Assembly: GCA_014529385.2 (NCBI GenBank) | Contig: CM043963.1 | Span: 6,559,001-6,623,000, forward strand | DNA: 64,000 nucleotides | Direction: 5' to 3' | Origin: Adiantum capillus-veneris | Lineage: Eukaryota > Streptophyta > Polypodiopsida > Polypodiales > Pteridaceae | Part shown: piece after piece, positions 1 to 12,032 of the stretch | Layout of the letters: every line of letters starts with the position of its first letter | Numbering within the stretch: the stretch's first letter is position 1 | Program-made: the position numbers and the translations under genes | The notes under the pieces: generated by a model | The model's database searches: none | Told to the model about the DNA's origin: nothing | Seen by the model: the letters and a program-made list of their open reading frames with translations, nothing else

Positions 1-271
1 TGAGATGGTGATTTTGGTTTCTCAGTTGCTTCCTGGTCTCCTCGAACTCTCAAGCTATCCTTTCACCGCCTCTACCACTCCAACTCCTACCCTCCTCCCT
101 AATACTACCTAATTCTAAGGATCTAGGCCAGACACTCGCTCCCTAGATTCCTCCTAAGACCTAGAGAGTCCCCCACCCTCTAATCCTATCTAAATGTAAT
201 ATAAAACTCTGGCAAGCCAGAGAATCCCTATCCTCAAGGACTAGTCTCAGTCACCTACCTAGGGTTTTCGT

Positions 272-288
272 CCCCAGTAATGGCGCCA
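272..288 (-). other. Primer binding site of a minus-strand gypsy-type element
   Basis: The minus strand reads TGGCGCCATTACTGGGG, which has the TGGCGCC...GGGG form of plant Ty3/gypsy primer sites. It lies one base from the LTR edge at 290. This sets the element's orientation: the LTR is to the right, and the internal region runs left out of the window (1-271, where I see no coding sequence). Confidence 0.6.
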
Positions 289-289
289 A

Positions 290-1005
290 TGTTGGCGGAT
301 ACGCCTCGACGGATGTCAACACAACGAGAACTCACCTAACAAGATTTGTCAGCTAAGGATGAAGCTCGATGCGCAGGCGCATGGAATCAAGCATAGGGTG
401 TCAATCTACACTTGACCAACTATTGACTACTTCCTACAGAGGTCTGTACCCACTTCAAAAGTACACAAGAGGAGATTTCCTACAACGCTTCCAAGAGCCA
501 AATACCCATCAAACTTTCTTGAAATGCGACAAAACTTGAGGGAAATCCTATTAACACCAATAGGCCGCTCTCCCTAAGGTCCGAGACCCAAATCCCTACC
601 CAAAAACACCCGGTGCAAAATCACGTAGGATGTCTGACAGGTTTTTTGCAGGTCAACATTTCCAAAAACTAAGGTGCCTAATGTGTAGCTCTACTCATTG
701 CGAACGTGTGGATATGCTGAAATGCGAAAACATACACCATATGCTCACCGAATCACCAGAAATAGCTCGTGGGTCAATCTCGCGAAGTTGGGCCGTACAC
801 GCGCAATGTAGGTATTGGCGCGTAGCTCTCTTAGGGGGCAACACGCTGCACTTCTCCGCACTCGATTCCGACCATGAGTGTGCGCATAGCGTCAGGATAA
901 ACTCTCACTCTCTCTCTCGTACACCGAATACGCTTCTCACAGACACTTGATAAAAAATCAACAAAAGGGTGTTTCATTAAGGTCAAAATTTGGTATAAAT
1001 ACCTT
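290..1005 (-). repeat. 5' LTR (part) of a minus-strand gypsy-type retrotransposon
   Basis: The LTR edge is placed at the TGTTGGCGG next to the primer site, so that on the minus strand the LTR ends in CA. A TATA-like GGTATAAATACC lies at 992-1003 and reads the same on both strands, so it could serve a minus-strand transcript. The far end is not resolved and may lie some hundreds of bases beyond 1005. The 106-codon plus-strand frame at 630-950 lies inside this LTR and resembles nothing I know. No second LTR copy is in the window, so the assignment rests on the primer site. Confidence 0.45.
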
Positions 1006-1168
1006 CCAATTACAATATCTCAAGTTCCAAAGTAAAATCTTACTTAGTCTAATGGCAAAAATAATATACAAAAGTGGAAACTTCTGCAAGCCCCAAGTGT
1101 TTACAAATGAAATTACAGGTTTTTTCTTAATCAGGGAATGACTACATAGAATTTCTTTCTTTTCGTAG

Positions 1169-1425
1169 TCCGTGAGTCTTTAGTTGAGTGTAGCCTCCAA
1201 TCTTCTGCTAACAATCTTGCAAATTTAGAGATACAACTTGGATGGTATAAAAAAGCTAAGGGTGCAAGGAGCTACACATACGATCTTTTGGACAATCTAT
1301 GTGTATCCTTGGAGTCAATAATTTCACTTAGAAACTTGATGTATGATTTGGAAACTAAGAAATACCAGCTTGATGCTGAGGAATACAAGGTCTTCAATGA
1401 GTATGTGAAAGGTAAACTGACATAA
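1169..1425 (+). CDS. Candidate terminal exon of an unknown host gene
   Basis: An open frame of about 85 codons runs without a stop to TAA at 1423-1425. It has no ATG near its start, so it would be missed by ATG-based ORF calling. It is directly preceded by a pyrimidine-rich tract (about 1151-1164) and AG at 1167-1168, which together look like a plant 3' splice site. The predicted peptide has normal composition, mixes charged and hydrophobic residues as in a helical domain, and contains the stretches WYKKAKGARSYTYDLL and KKYQLDAEEYKVFNEY. I do not recognise the family. It may equally be an exon fragment carried by a transposon, or chance. No upstream exon was found. Confidence 0.35.
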
Positions 1426-4400
1426 TTTGAAAATTAGATTCAAGCATGTGAAAGACCAAAGGTCATGGATTGGTTTGTATAATAAAGAGCTATATTTATA
1501 TGCTAATTCTAAGCATAACTATTTTGAATCTTTGATGTTGATACTTATGCTAGATGCACATGGAAAAGATGAGGGATGACCACATTTTGAAACATATGTG
1601 ACTTAGAATTGTGCCCAATACCTAGATGAGTACTTGCATAAAAAGATGATGTGGACCAATGAAATTTTGATTGCGGGGTGTGCACTTGGTTTAGGAAACT
1701 CTCTTTAGAAATTTCATTTTGATTTTTTGATTTATGTGTTTTTATGTACATGGAATCCATATGACATGGACATGGCATTTTTGTGATGGTGTAGTATAAG
1801 GTGCATGACATACTAGCACTTGGAATGTAGTGTGGTTTTGAGGATTCTTAAGTTGATTTGGTAGGCTACTCTCTCTATACATTGAGTTTTTATATTTTCA
1901 TTTGTGTTTGTTTTGTACATGATGGCCACGTGAAGTGGACATGGCCTTTTGGTAATCGTTTGATTAGATTATGTGACTGGAGGTTTCCTATGTAGTGTGA
2001 TATGCATGTCACACCACCACTCTAAGGTTATTTAGCTAGATTACTTTGACACTATTAAGAATGTGTTGGATTTTGGTGTGTAATAAAATCCTTAAATCCC
2101 ACATGGGAGCCCAAGATGAGGTGGATGGGTTTTTTGGAAAAAGAAATTATGTGATGAAAATCCCATGTGGATAGTGGGAGCCTAAGAAAGGGTGTATGGA
2201 TTTTTTTTGAGAAAGAATTCTCCGTACAAAGGAGACTCTGGTAAAATTTTTAAGATTTATATTTTATGTACAAGATCAAAATCAAATACAAATGGTACTT
2301 TTTTTAAAATTGCATTTTGCTTATGCATAGACATGCATTCATATCATATATAATTTCTTTTGTCAAATGATTTAATCTTTTAATGGGTTGTTTTGTAATG
2401 TGTTCTGATTTGATAAGTGAAGTTTTTCATGGTTGTTTATGAGCATGCACTATTTGTTATTTAGAGAACAATCCATTTCATATGTGTGCCTTAAATCCCA
2501 TGTGGGAAGCCCAGGGAGTAGGTGGCTAGTATCATTTGTTTTGAGATTGAGATTAATATCAGTTTACAAAGGAAAGGATATCCGTTTCTTGACAATTGCA
2601 TTGAATTGATTGGTTTATTTTAATTTAGTATTCATTATATTTGTTTCTTTTCATGGTGGTTTGTGCTCTCAAATTAAAGCACACTACAATCTACACTTAT
2701 CTTAATTTGCAATTCAACATGTATTTTTCGCAAAATCATATGCTTCTTAAATTGTCATGTTACTAGTATACATAAAATAGTGGGCCATTACATTCTATAT
2801 GAAATCCATATGAGAGGGGATGGATCATTGTGAGAATGTACATATCTTGTCCATATGTAGGGGGTTAGGTTAGCATGTAAGATGTCATACATAGGGGGGT
2901 TTCTCTAATTTGGATGCACAGGTGACATAGCCCATTACTAATAGTGAATCCCCCATGCCTTGGAGTCAAGAGCAATGGTAGACATGTTTGCGGTATTGAC
3001 AATAAGAGGATATAAGCTCACAATTTATGATGATGACTAGTGATGTATCCATGCAAATACAAATTGGCTAGGCACATATGGCATTGGCTCAAACTAGGGG
3101 ACCAGGGCAAGGGATTATCATTTTATTTTTTTGATATGCATTTATGGTGTGTTAGTACATTAGGATTTATTCCACTATATTGTTGTTTACACTTCCACTA
3201 TCACATCTTCTACTTTGTTCAAGAAGAATTAAGGCTAGCAGATTGGCTTGTGATCATTGTATATGTGTACAACGGTGGGCACTTTACATCATTGTATCTA
3301 TGCACATGGTGCAATCAATATAGATAATTTTTTCTATGGATAGCAAGTAGGTAAGACCTTGCTATCAAGCAAGTAATTCATGGGAAGACATGAATAGACT
3401 AATACAGACTTCCATCAATAATCTCTTGTTTGAACACCAAAGAAAAACTAGTATGACTACCTTCTATGGGGTGTTGAAATGTTTGTCTTCTATTCATAGA
3501 GAGATACAATTATTTCAAGATCCACTTGTGAATAAGATTCTAACTTCAGATAATTTGGTGTTAATTTATAGCACTCATTATTCCTATAGGAGTTGTATTT
3601 CAAAGGGTATGACTCAACTCAAAGTAAACCACTCCATGGGTGTTGATGGTCATTGATTTATCTTATCAGAGTTGTACTTTCAAGGAAAGAAGTACACAAT
3701 CTTCCAAGGGGTAGTGGAGGATTTCAACTTCCAAAGTTGATTCCATTCTCTATTAGACACGATAGATTGTTGTAGGGAGGTGTTGTAGCACGACCTAATC
3801 ACAACCCACAAAAAATTATCAAATCCGTGGATCGCCAACCCGGCTAGGGCATGGAAGTGCGAGCATCGGATGAATGGAATAGAGGATTCAAGAGATCATC
3901 TCTCCAATGTAAGTAGAGATTAGCCATTGCAAGACTAACGCTAAACATACTTTGATCACTAATCTAACAACTCCTACACACATCAAGTCCACCGAAGTCC
4001 GACTTGCCATAGACTAGAAACCCCAAGCACACTAATGATAAGCACACACTAATTACCACATGTCAGTTTTGGCACTTCCTCAATAGCTATTCACACAAGG
4101 TGAATGGTGCTAGAGATTCATAAAACCTATCTACACACAAGCAAAGAATAGGGCACACACACAAATTACAAGATTAAGACCCAACTTAATCAACCTAATT
4201 TGTGTTGCTAAATATCGCAAATCAATTGCTCGTAGAGAGATAAGAGTGGTTACTAGCAAGAAGTACATACATCTCTCAAATCGAGAATAATGAAAGTGTA
4301 ATACTACTTCATGACAAGATGAAATGTAGAGAAGAAGAGACTAATGAAAAAATAAAGATTAGATTAATCAAGAAAAGCTTACTCTAATTACAATGGTTAG

Positions 4401-5905
4401 CACTAGCCTCTCAAGCATAGACATTAAGCTGAATGCTAAGCCAAAGAGTGAACACTCTTGAGAGAGGGAGATCTCAAAAGTGGATCCTCAAGATTGGATA
4501 CTCAAGAATGAAGCCTCCTTACACAGAGGCTTCCTTTGAAAGGATTTTACCACTTTCCCTTCTACTACGGGTTTAATCATGAGCCCTCTAACTAGCATAT
4601 ACAACTTTGGAACTCCAAGTGAGCCTAAGACTTATACAAAGTGAGTTGGAAATATTATGCACAACCAAAGATATCTCCCGCTTGATGCATATTTGGTGTA
4701 GCCTGTGTTAGCTGCTGGCAACAATTGTGTAATTCACTACTAATTGCTAGCTTGAGCATTTTCCATGAATAATCTAACCATGGGGTTGGGCATTATGGAA
4801 TAAAACAAAGGGGTTCGGATTTCCAAGGAAAAACCCAAGGTTACCAGTTCAATATTTTTTTTCACTAATCTCTAATTTAGTGTTTCATAGGTCAAAGATA
4901 TACTACTAGGTCTTTTCAGGCAGGATTTTTGATCATGTGCACTTGACTACTATAGGTAAGTCAATGCTATGTTCAAAATCCATTTACACATATGATCTGG
5001 TTTTATTTCATTTTGAAGATGAATTGATTGACTTTTCCAAGTAGGATTTATAAGCTTGCATGCTTTCATCCATTTTGCTCTTCAGACACATGACAAGGTC
5101 ATTTAGGAGCAAATAAATTTGGGACCATGATGTACCGAATACGTTTTTGTATCCAGTAGTTATGGTCTCATGTGGTAGAGTTTTATTTGACACATGTTGT
5201 GATAGGAGGAGAAACATGGTCTAGGTTTGGTTTAGCCAATGTGGAGCAAGAATTATGTGCATCCCTCTCACTCATGTCATTGAGTGTCTACAATTATCCT
5301 AACACACAAGTGCATCTCATACCTGATGGATGTCGTTTTTTTGGACATCCTTATATGATACATATTCTACATGCGGAGAATATTAGTCTCTGGGACTGAA
5401 CTAGCACCGATAATTTCAATTATGTGTCATGAAAAAGTCCCTAGGTGCCGATCGGATCCATTTGTTAGGCCATTCTGAGCACGTCATATCAGGAATAATT
5501 TCAATGGCTATAAATTGTTGAAAACCTTGTAAGAGTTGTTAAGGTTACAAGTATGGCTAAACAAATTTAGCAAATGGTTGTTTACATAGGTAGCAAAGCT
5601 ATGTTCTCTTAGTGAACAAGTTTCATTTGGTACCTAGATGTGATTGATTTTCACATTCTATTATGGTCCATGTTAGCATGGCTTTCATGTGGACTATTTT
5701 AGTTCTTTCCCTATGAGCTATGAACATAACGTTAGCCATAAGCATTGTCAAGTATGGTCATGGATATGTAGGTTCAAATCTGTTTTTTCTAAACGCATGC
5801 CCACTAGGTGTTATGATCCCTAGTGTTTAGCAAAGACTGATTTGGAGCGGCATGCACATTCATGACATGAGTATCTTTTAAAGAATTTTTCATTATATGT
5901 GCAAT
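1426..5905. other. AT-rich region without recognisable genes
   Basis: No convincing coding region was found on either strand; the frames at 3040-3327 and 3390-3656 have no family resemblance. Internal structure is limited to two things. A degenerate duplication has a 'gtacatg...tggacatggc' core at about 1733-1780 and 1903-1950. A dispersed CCCAYGTGG/GGGAGCC motif occurs near 2097, 2161 and 2498. The stretch 3785-4700 is less AT-rich and could be an old LTR, but no partner copy is present. Confidence 0.5.
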
Positions 5906-5910
5906 ATCTC

Positions 5911-6125
5911 TATTGGAAAGAAACGCACACAGCTTGGAGAAGACGAAGGAAGCTCAAGGCACACAATGGAGATTGTATTACTTAGTGTGCAATGGAAAGA
6001 TAGATAGCCCTAGAGTGATGGGAGTATATATAATGCACGGGGGGAAAAACCTCCTAAAGAGGGGAAAAATGCCCCGGCGGTCCTAATGTGTTCACACACA
6101 TCACTACCACATGTATATGGTAACA
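5911..6125 (-). repeat. 3' LTR of copia A
   Basis: About 215 bp, starting TGTTACCA on the minus strand. It aligns along its length with 10709-10935 and with the LTRs at 20243-20441 and 25008-25236. A short stretch near its 3' end (the CTACAACCCTAA present in the other copies) is deleted here. The family LTR ends in CCAATA rather than in a canonical CA. Confidence 0.9.
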
Positions 6126-6139
6126 AATCCCCCTTTGAG
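6126..6139 (-). other. Polypurine tract of copia A
   Basis: The minus strand reads CTCAAAGGGGGATT immediately before the 3' LTR. This is the expected site of plus-strand DNA priming. Element B has the corresponding AAGGGGGATT at 24998-25007. Confidence 0.8.
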
Positions 6140-6164
6140 TGATGCGGTGAACGAGAGCTCGCAC

Positions 6165-8159
6165 ATGAGTAAAGGGAAGTGCCATGTCCTGAGGACATGA
6201 TCAGTCCAAAAAGGGGAGTAAGCCCAAAGCTTTGTGGAAATCTTTGAGCTTCTCACCAGACAATGCCTTTGTGAATTGATCTGCAAGGTTGTCCTGAGTT
6301 GGCACATAAGCCAAGCCAATCTCTCCTGCTGAGAGCCTCTCCCTGACATAGTGGTAATGCACCTCAATGTGATTTGTGTGAGCATGAAAAACTAGGTTCC
6401 TTGCAATTGCCAATGCGCTCTGACTGTCAGTGTAGAGAGTGTTGGCAGTGTCCTGTCCAACACCCAAATCAGCCATAAGGCATTTGAGCTATACACACTC
6501 AACCGTAGATGTTGTGAAGATTGCCTTGTACTCAGCCTCACAACTCGAAATGGCCATGGTACGTTGCTTCTTGCTCAACCATGATATACATGAGCTACCA
6601 ATAATGAAACAAAAACCACTTGTGGACACTCACGTGTCAAAACAACCAGGCCAATCTGAGTCCAAAAAAGCATGTAAGTCTGGTGGCAATGATCCCCCCT
6701 TGGGATAAAACAAGTTAAGATGTAAAGTGCCACTAAGGTAGCAAAAACTCCTCTTGACAGCCTACCAATGCTTAGACCCTGGGCTATGCGTAAATCTGCT
6801 GACCTGTGAGATTGCAAAATGAATATATGGCCTCGTGTTGCATACATAAATGAGGCATCCAACAGTAGTTTGGTAAAGAGTGACATCTGTAGGATCACCA
6901 GCATCATGAAGAATAGATTTCAAACCTGTTTCCATGGGAGTGGCAATAGGTTTGCAATCCTCAAGTACAAACTTACATAGCAATGTCTCTATGTAACTTT
7001 TTTGACACAAGGCAATACCACCATCACACTGCTTAAACTGTATGCCCAAATAATGATACAACATACCCAAATCTTTCATCTTGAAAGTAGCATTCAAATC
7101 AGCCTTAAATTCAACAATATGTCTCTCATTTGGTCCAGTGATCAACAAATCATCTACATAAAGAACCACAATGAGAAGTACATCACCCTCACGCTTTACA
7201 TACAATGTGCTTTCTGTTGGACTATTACAACAGAAAGCACATACCTTGTTTGACCAAATGAGTGTCAGCTTTCTCATACCAAGCACGAGGAGATTGATTC
7301 AACCCATACAAAGCCTTGTTACATTTGCACACTTTGTCCTCTTGTCCTTTCTTGACAAAACCGCGAGGTTGCTTTACATAAAATTCCTCAAATTTGTCAC
7401 CATTCAAGAAAGCAGTAACAATGTCTGATTGATGTACATCCCAACCAAAATGAGCTGCCAATGCACATAGAAAACGCACAGTAGTCATACGACAAGTAGG
7501 AGCAAAAGTTTCTTCATAATCTATGCCTTTTTGGTGTGAATAACCCTTTGCAACAAGTTGAGCCTTATGGGGATCGATCTCACCATACGGCTTACGTTTC
7601 AACTTGTAAACCCACTTTGTACCAATGGCCTTTTGCCAGGAGGCAAATCACATAAAGTCCATGTGTCATTTTCTATAAGTGCATCATATTCTGATTGCAT
7701 AGCAACCATCCAATTTTTTGAATTTTGTGCTTCATCAAAGTACAAAGGCTCCTCAACATCATGTAAGCTAGACACAGCCAAAGCATAACAATCTAATGCA
7801 TAATATGCATGGCAAGAGCCTGAACGAGTACGACTTGACAAACGTGCATCCAATTTACTGTCACGGAAAGTGTGCACCAACCATTTTGGCATACCTCTAG
7901 CCTGCTCATTTTCAGCCCTTTCCTCATCAAGTACATCATGTACATCTGCATCAGTAATAGGCTGATCTGTAACATTTTTGGAAACCCCCATAGGTTGTAC
8001 GTTTGCCTCATTGGAATTTACATTTGAACTTTCACCACTAAAAAGAGGCGACAAAGTGTCATAAATGTCATGTGAGCTTACATTACTGTTTCTAGTACAT
8101 GACAGCAAGGGTGAAGAGAATCTTCCACAAACACTACATCCCGTGAAACCAGAATACAC
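6165..8159 (-). pseudogene. Copia A reverse transcriptase and RNase H, broken
   Basis: This is the C-terminal half of the pol polyprotein, in several frames. The RT fingers/palm stretch at 7225-7602 contains GYSHQKGIDYEETFAPTCR and ALYGLNQSPRAWYEK. The catalytic YVDDLLITG follows at about 7140-7160, in the frame of 6762-7286. RNase H covers about 6165-6640 and includes HTNHIEVHYHYVRERL and a typical copia C-terminus (DNLADQFTKAL) ending at 6201. 7599-8159 is the variable INT-RT linker. At least three frameshifts separate the segments, so no functional enzyme is encoded. Confidence 0.9.
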
Positions 8160-8249
8160 TTTGTTTGTGGATGATACAACCTGTAAGCTTTTCTTTCAAC
8201 ACTATAACAAAAAAAATACATTTGACAACCTTATCATCCAATTTTCTGG

Positions 8250-8950
8250 CTATGTTTGTGGCACCAAAGCATATGCCAAATAGCCAAAAACATGCATGTG
8301 CTCAATAGAAGGCTTTGTATCATGCCATGCTTCATATGGAGTAATAGATTGCAAAGCTTTTGTAGGACACCTGTTTAGTACATAAGTGGCACACATGATG
8401 GCCTCAAGCCAAAAGGAATGTGGCAAAGCTTGACTTTTGACCACATCGTTCCATTTCCATAAGTGACCTATTTTTCCTCTTAGCAACACCATTTTGTTGA
8501 GGTGTATAAGGCACTGTACATTGGCCATAGTCAGAAATTGTTTGAAGCACATAAAAACTTTGGACATTGCTTTAAGCAGAAATACCCATGCATGCCTAGA
8601 GTAATCATCAATAAAAGTCACAAAGTACACGTAATTTCCCAAGGATGGAGTTTGCATGGGCCCACAAACATCACTATGCACAAGCTGCAACCTGCATGTG
8701 GCCCTAACTAAACCATTTTTTTGAAACTTAGAACGATGCATTCTACCCAAAATACAGCCTTCACAAACATGTTTGACAAGTGCTTCAAGAGGCGGCAAAG
8801 AAGCAACCATATCATATTTTTGCAAACGCAGCAAACTGGCAATATTCAGATGCCCAAAACGTGCATGCCAAAGTTTTCAATCTGAAATAGCCCTTGAATC
8901 TGCAACTGCATTTGTAAAATTTTGTCCACACTTGTCATACAAAGTGAGCT
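8250..8950 (-). pseudogene. Copia A integrase, broken
   Basis: A GAG-pre-integrase type segment contains CEGCILGRMHRSKF (the CC half of the HHCC zinc site). It is followed by the catalytic-core start LVHSDVCGPMQTPS, with the first Asp retained, and by FVTFIDDYSRHAWVF. The part that should hold the second Asp and the Glu is disrupted by deletion and frameshift near 8460-8500. The frame then resumes with FWLEAIMCATYVLNRCPTKAL. The order and motifs are those of Ty1/copia integrase. Confidence 0.88.
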
Positions 8951-9081
8951 TATATAGCCCACGGCACAAAAGGTCAGATGGAACAATTTCATCACCAAAA
9001 CTGAGATCATGAACCGTACATCTGTCATCCACAAATTTGACTACAAGTCGAAGTCTAGCAAGTGCAGATATAGACAAAAGA

Positions 9082-10386
9082 TTATTCTGGATTCCACGTA
9101 CATAAATCATCAACAAGTGTAAAAGAACTGCCATTTGTTGCAGTAAGCACAATCTTTCCAACTCCTTGAACCAGATAAGAGGCATTGTTGGCACAAGTGA
9201 CTGAATTCCCATGCGGGATAGACTCAAGAGAGGTGAACAATTCAGGATGTGAGGTAATGTGCTTTGTAGCACCACTCTTGAAATACCACACATGTGAATC
9301 TGCAGCACAACTGACAAGCATGCATCATGGATAGCAGGATTGTAAGTGCACTCTGCTCTAAAAGCCCATTCTGCATCAACATCAGCAACACAATCTCCTT
9401 TCACAGAAGACTCAACAATGGTTGCATTCTTAGTGGAACCAACATTTGCATTGGAACCACCCTCTTTCTTCTTAGCCTCTTTGGCCTTCAACTTAGGACA
9501 CTGCTTCATCAAGTGATCACTAGCTTTACAATAATAGCAACGCATCTTCTTTTTGCCCTTATCACCAAAATTTCCAAACGAACTGCTGCCAGTAGAAGAA
9601 GTAGGAACAGAATTTTTGCCACTCGTAGAAGCAAAACCATAAGAAGTGGTTGCATTGCTATTACCACCATTTATTTTAGAAGCAATAAAATCTTGTTCAA
9701 CTGCACGCTGCCTAGTCCTATTTTTTCTGGAAAGTGACTCTTGCAACAACAATGTGCATAATGCATCAAACTTGACAACTTCAAGATTTCCTTGGGTCAT
9801 AAGTCTCCAAGTACTAGCAAAAGTCTGGTAAGAATCTGGTAAGGCATCAAGAACAGTCTACACAAGGGAACTTCTTAGAATGACTTCACCTACAGAAATA
9901 CGTTGCTCATTGATATCCTTGGCACCTAGAAGGAAATTTCCATATCATCTTCCTCATGCATAATCTTTGATTCCAGCTCTTTACGCAGCAAAGAAATTTT
10001 AGCCTCATTGCGGCTTGCATAAAGACCTACTAGAATATCCCGAGCCAGTTTTTCAGATTTTGCTGAATGAATGTGAGGAAGAGTGGTGCGCTTCACAGAC
10101 AACGCAATCAACGCATGAGCCTGCGCATACTTTACATCCCAACGAGCTTGTTCTACCGTAGGCAAAATAACTCTAATAGCAGCAATCCTTGCAGCAAGAC
10201 CTGCAACATCCTCAACGTCGCCTACATCCTCAGAACCAGGACGTACATCAATGCCCTACAAAATATTCTAGACACCCTTTGACACAAGAACATGCTGCAT
10301 CAGATAAGCCCACATATGGTATTTGTCCCCATCCAACTTGTCCTCAATAGCAAAATTTTGAACACATCTGTGTTGTTGTCATCCAT
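9082..10386 (-). pseudogene. Copia A gag and protease, broken
   Basis: The gag start is placed at the minus-strand ATG ending at 10386 (MDDNNTDVFK), because element B has the homologous start at 20803. The capsid part at 9926-10165 reads through SEKLARDILVGLYASRNEAK. A CX2CX4HX4C zinc knuckle (CYYCKASDHLMKQC) lies near 9500-9545, inside the frame 8877-9800. The protease segment at 9082-9321 has WYFKSGATKH where copia proteases have D-S-G-A, so the catalytic Asp is lost. Stops and two or more frameshifts interrupt the frame. Confidence 0.88.
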
Positions 10387-10694
10387 ATTAAATGCTGCAC
10401 CTGATCTGAAAACTGCCCAAAAGGAGAAGAAACGTAGTGGGAACAATTCGTGCTATATAGGAACAAACCGTAGAAGACTGTAAGGCACCTGTTATGCAGA
10501 AAACGACACTAACAAAAATTTTGCACAAAATGACAAAGATGCCTGTGCAGACTTGCTTGTAGTGGAAATGGAGGCCAAAATGATCCCGAATCAGAAATTG
10601 ACCTGCGAACGCTCGCCAAACCTCACTGAAATCGAATAAAGTGAGTAGGCGTGTGCTGGAGAAGCTAGCGACTAAGCCCGGGAGGACGCAACCT

Positions 10695-10706
10695 GCTCTG
10701 ATACCA
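10695..10706 (-). other. Primer binding site of copia A (tRNA-iMet type)
   Basis: The minus strand reads TGGTATCAGAGC, the standard plant initiator-tRNA-Met primer site. It lies two bases inside the 5' LTR edge at 10709. Confidence 0.93.
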
Positions 10707-10708
10707 AT

Positions 10709-10935
10709 TTTTGGAATTAGGGTTGTAGAGAAACGCACACAGCTTGAAGAAAACGAAGGAAGCTCAAGGCACACAATGGAGAGTGTATTACTTAGTGCGC
10801 AATGGAAAGATAGATAGCCCTAGAGTGATGGGCGTATATACAATGCACGGGGGAAAAAACCTCTTAAAGAGGGAAAAAATGCCACGGACGTCCTAGTGTG
10901 TTCACACACATCACTACCACATGTATGTGGTAACA
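10709..10935 (-). repeat. 5' LTR of copia A
   Basis: About 227 bp, matching 5911-6125. It keeps the CTACAACCCTAATTCC segment that the 3' LTR has lost, and its outer end is TGTTACCACATAC on the minus strand. It abuts the target duplication ATCTC at 10936-10940. Confidence 0.9.
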
Positions 10936-11026
10936 ATCTCCATGAGATAATTGTGGGTCTACCAATCACCAACATCGATCATGGCTTAGTTTGGACACTT
11001 GTAGATAAGTTGACTAACATTGTGTA

Positions 11027-11314
11027 GGCTATAAGCATGTTAACTTGTCATGCTTTTTGGTGTCCCGGACAATGCTAACTAGCACAATTTTGACATATGC
11101 TAACTAGTACAATAACATGAGCTACATATCCAAGATCTATGACATATGATATATCAGTGGAAATCTCTTGAAACAAGGAATCCAAATGTACAACCTCCGA
11201 AAAATTTTGATACGAATTGTAAAAATTTTACCGGACGCCCAACTTTTTTAAAACGTGCTAACTTGAAACTGCTAACTAGCACAAAAAGCGCGACACTTTA
11301 ACATGCTTTCACCC
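11027..11314 (+). mobile_element. 288-bp MITE, copy 1
   Basis: A short non-coding element with terminal inverted repeats: the right end is the complement of GGGTGAAAGCATG, and the left end is a mutated version (GGCTATAAGCATG). It is flanked by the 4-bp direct repeat TGTA (11023-11026 and 11315-11318). The copy at 63420-63707 is the same length, about 90% identical by eye, in the opposite orientation, and flanked by ACAT. Subterminal GCTAACTAGCAC-type motifs occur two to three times near each end in the same direction. There is no coding capacity, so mobility would need a transposase from elsewhere. A 4-bp duplication is not typical of hAT, Mutator, CACTA or Harbinger; the superfamily is open. 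Confidence 0.85.
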
Positions 11315-11373
11315 TGTACAATTTATTCAATATACTTTTTCAATCTCTAAACTTAACCAAATTGGTTGTTGAT

Positions 11374-12031
11374 AAAATTGTTGATTACTCAGCAATGTTA
11401 CAAGAAATTGTGATCCATGTTTACCAATTACCTCAATACTTCCACTCATTGAGAGAGAATAGAAATATTACAAGTGTTAATCTTGTGCTAAAGGATATGC
11501 TAAGTGCATACATTAGCACCAAGAAATCCTATTGGAAAGGTTCTCTACTTGGAGTTTGCTTACCATAAGGCAAAGCATGTTGCAACTAAGTTTAGTCCCT
11601 TCATGTTTTGGTTAGGTTTTGAACTTCGATCACCAGTTATGGTGGGGTTGTTTAATGATAAATAATGATAACAAGTCAAGGAATCCATCTTTAATTTGAT
11701 GAGTTATATTAGCATGTTACTTTCATGGAAAATGAGAAGAGGTATGCTTCTAGACACCTCTTGGTTGTGGTAACTTGTTTAGCATACTCTATTGATTTAT
11801 AAATAGAGTTTACATACTATGTTGGATATAGGCTAATTACACATAATGGTTGCAAAGGGACAAGACTGTGGAAAATCAAGATGTTCTTCTTGATTTCCTA
11901 CTAAACTATGTTCTAGTCGAATGGAAATATGGATCCATGAAGGATGCCAATGTGGAAAACATAAGTGTTCTTATGAAGATATCACCACTTTTGTTTTTAA
12001 GATTGTATACTCTTCTCCAAGGGGGGAGTAA
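11374..12031 (+). pseudogene. Gypsy integrase C-terminal fragment
   Basis: Shifting frames carry Ty3/gypsy integrase signatures. LPQYFHSLRENRNITS stands where 'P..I.SDRE..F.S' with the second catalytic Asp is expected. It is followed by KDMLSAYISTKKSYW and, after a +1 shift, LEFAYHKAKHVATKFSPF and GFELRSPV. The last part (11850-12031) is the polyprotein tail and runs into the polypurine tract CCAAGGGGGGAG at about 12018-12029. The tail matches that of the small element at 44181-45349, so both belong to one family. The N-terminal portion and other pol domains are missing. Confidence 0.75.
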
Positions 12032-12032
12032 T

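Larger units (their letters stand above)
5911..10935 (-). mobile_element. Copia retrotransposon A, complete but decayed
   Basis: A 5.0-kb Ty1/copia element transcribed on the minus strand. Matching LTRs lie at 5911-6125 and 10709-10935, and the 5-bp target duplication ATCTC is present at 5906-5910 and 10936-10940. On the minus strand the order is LTR, tRNA-iMet primer site, gag, PR, INT, RT, RNase H, polypurine tract, LTR, which is the copia order. The coding region contains many stops and frameshifts, so the copy cannot be autonomous. It belongs to the same family as the plus-strand element at 20243-25236. Confidence 0.95.

Noticed and set aside
630-950. 106-codon plus-strand frame
   Set aside because: It lies inside the LTR of a minus-strand element, has no recognisable domain and an improbable Cys/His scatter. 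I treat it as chance.
10995-11330. Possible CRISPR-like array from repeated GCTAACTAGCAC words
   Set aside because: The repeats are short, irregularly spaced, and confined to the ends of a 288-bp inverted-repeat element in a plant nuclear sequence.
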